Assembly: GCF_022267325.1 (NCBI RefSeq)
Contig: NZ_JAIZBG010000002.1
Span: 399,579-463,578, forward strand
Direction: 5' to 3'
Length of the DNA stretch: 64,000 nucleotides
Source: Leptospira sanjuanensis
GTDB lineage: Bacteria; Spirochaetota; Leptospiria; Leptospirales; Leptospiraceae
Positions 63,849 through 64,000 of the stretch are shown here, piece by piece (position 1 is the stretch's first letter; each line of letters starts with the position of its first letter). Both the position numbers and the translations under genes were made by a program. Below the pieces are notes generated by a model that did not search any database, was not told the DNA's origin, and worked only from the letters and a program-made list of their open reading frames with translations.

Positions 63849-64000
63849 ATGAAACTCGGCATCGTCATTTATTCCGTGGAACCGGAAACGGTATATAACG
63901 CATTTCGAATCGGCAATCACGCGTTGAAAAAGGGAGACTCCGTAAGAATCTTTCTTTTAGGCGCAGGAGTCGAAGTTGTTAAACTGAAGTCCGAAAAATT
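63849..64000 (+). CDS. DsrE-family protein (partial, cut by window end)
   Basis: The first 50 residues are visible: MKLGIVIYSVEPETVYNAFR, then IGNHALKKGDSVRIFLLGAGVEV. This is the DsrE/TusD-like opening, with the nucleotide-free Rossmann-like strand and NHALKKGDSV turn. Such proteins carry or relay sulfane sulfur through a Cys that would lie beyond the window edge. AAGGAGAATCTTCT precedes the ATG, 24 bases after the SQR-like stop, so it is the third gene of the ArsR-rhodanese operon. Confidence 0.8.
   Translation, partial: MKLGIVIYSVEPETVYNAFRIGNHALKKGDSVRIFLLGAGVEVVKLKSEK

Overview
The window looks like chromosomal DNA from a Leptospira species. Evidence: moderate GC with AT-rich intergenic stretches, several Lcl/DUF1566 proteins, a DUF1554 lipoprotein, short lipoboxes ending in Cys (LSIHC, FVSC, LADC), many regulators with a membrane N-terminus and an AraC-type DNA-binding C-terminus, and a dense set of SpoIIE, STAS and cyclic-di-GMP genes. 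The species cannot be fixed from the sequence alone. No rRNA, tRNA, CRISPR array, complete insertion sequence or prophage was recognised.

Layout. 1-1923: the tail of an unknown gene, a 56-residue membrane peptide, and a divergent nitroreductase/TetR pair sharing a palindrome. 1967-7210: a CsoR/CstR-like repressor, then a DUF2892 membrane protein, a TolC-like protein and an RND pump; three related GGGGTAT-type sites sit in the two promoters and no membrane-fusion protein gene is present. 7616-11976: a partner-switching operon (HAMP-SpoIIE phosphatase, TPR protein, unknown envelope protein, STAS protein) closed by a good terminator. 12130-15558: minus-strand STAS-like protein, DUF1554 lipoprotein and an EAL phosphodiesterase. 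16923-26205: two membrane AraC regulators, a large lipoprotein with eight Ig-like repeats and an Lcl domain, a small secreted Lcl protein, a third membrane AraC regulator and a TetR regulator. 26898-33540 (minus): STAS-like protein, two paralogous Cache-GGDEF cyclases, a FecR-domain lipoprotein and a fourth membrane AraC regulator. 33673-42556: a C45-family Ntn hydrolase with a TPR tail, an NTF2-like protein, a MHYT hybrid histidine kinase next to an HD-GYP response regulator, a small lipoprotein, and a thioredoxin-reductase-like flavoprotein divergent from a LysR regulator. 42643-45656: a heme-binding beta-barrel protein, a decaying stretch with a stop-interrupted 7TMR-DISM gene, and two small proteins. 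45903-52708: a TetR regulator divergent from a CrtI-like flavoprotein, two ArsR-SRPBCC modules (one with a GFA-family protein and a lipoprotein), DUF2200 and a RibD-C reductase. 53346-58853: a second copy of the layout two membrane AraC regulators, large Lcl lipoprotein, small Lcl protein. 58854-64000: an outer-membrane-like protein, a broken fatty-acid-hydroxylase gene, a methyltransferase, and an operon of ArsR-rhodanese fusion, sulfide:quinone-reductase-like flavoprotein and DsrE-like protein, the last cut by the window end.

How the genes may work together. Three themes recur. (1) The twice-occurring arrangement of tandem membrane AraC regulators next to a lipoprotein/secreted Lcl pair suggests surface lectin-like proteins controlled by membrane-embedded regulators; this is the best candidate for an undescribed system. 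(2) Reactive-sulfur handling appears at both ends: a CstR-like regulon and an ArsR-rhodanese/SQR/DsrE operon. (3) Cyclic-di-GMP and partner-switch signalling genes are concentrated here: two GGDEF, one EAL, one HD-GYP, one SpoIIE and three STAS-like proteins. These functional links are inferences from gene order and family knowledge.
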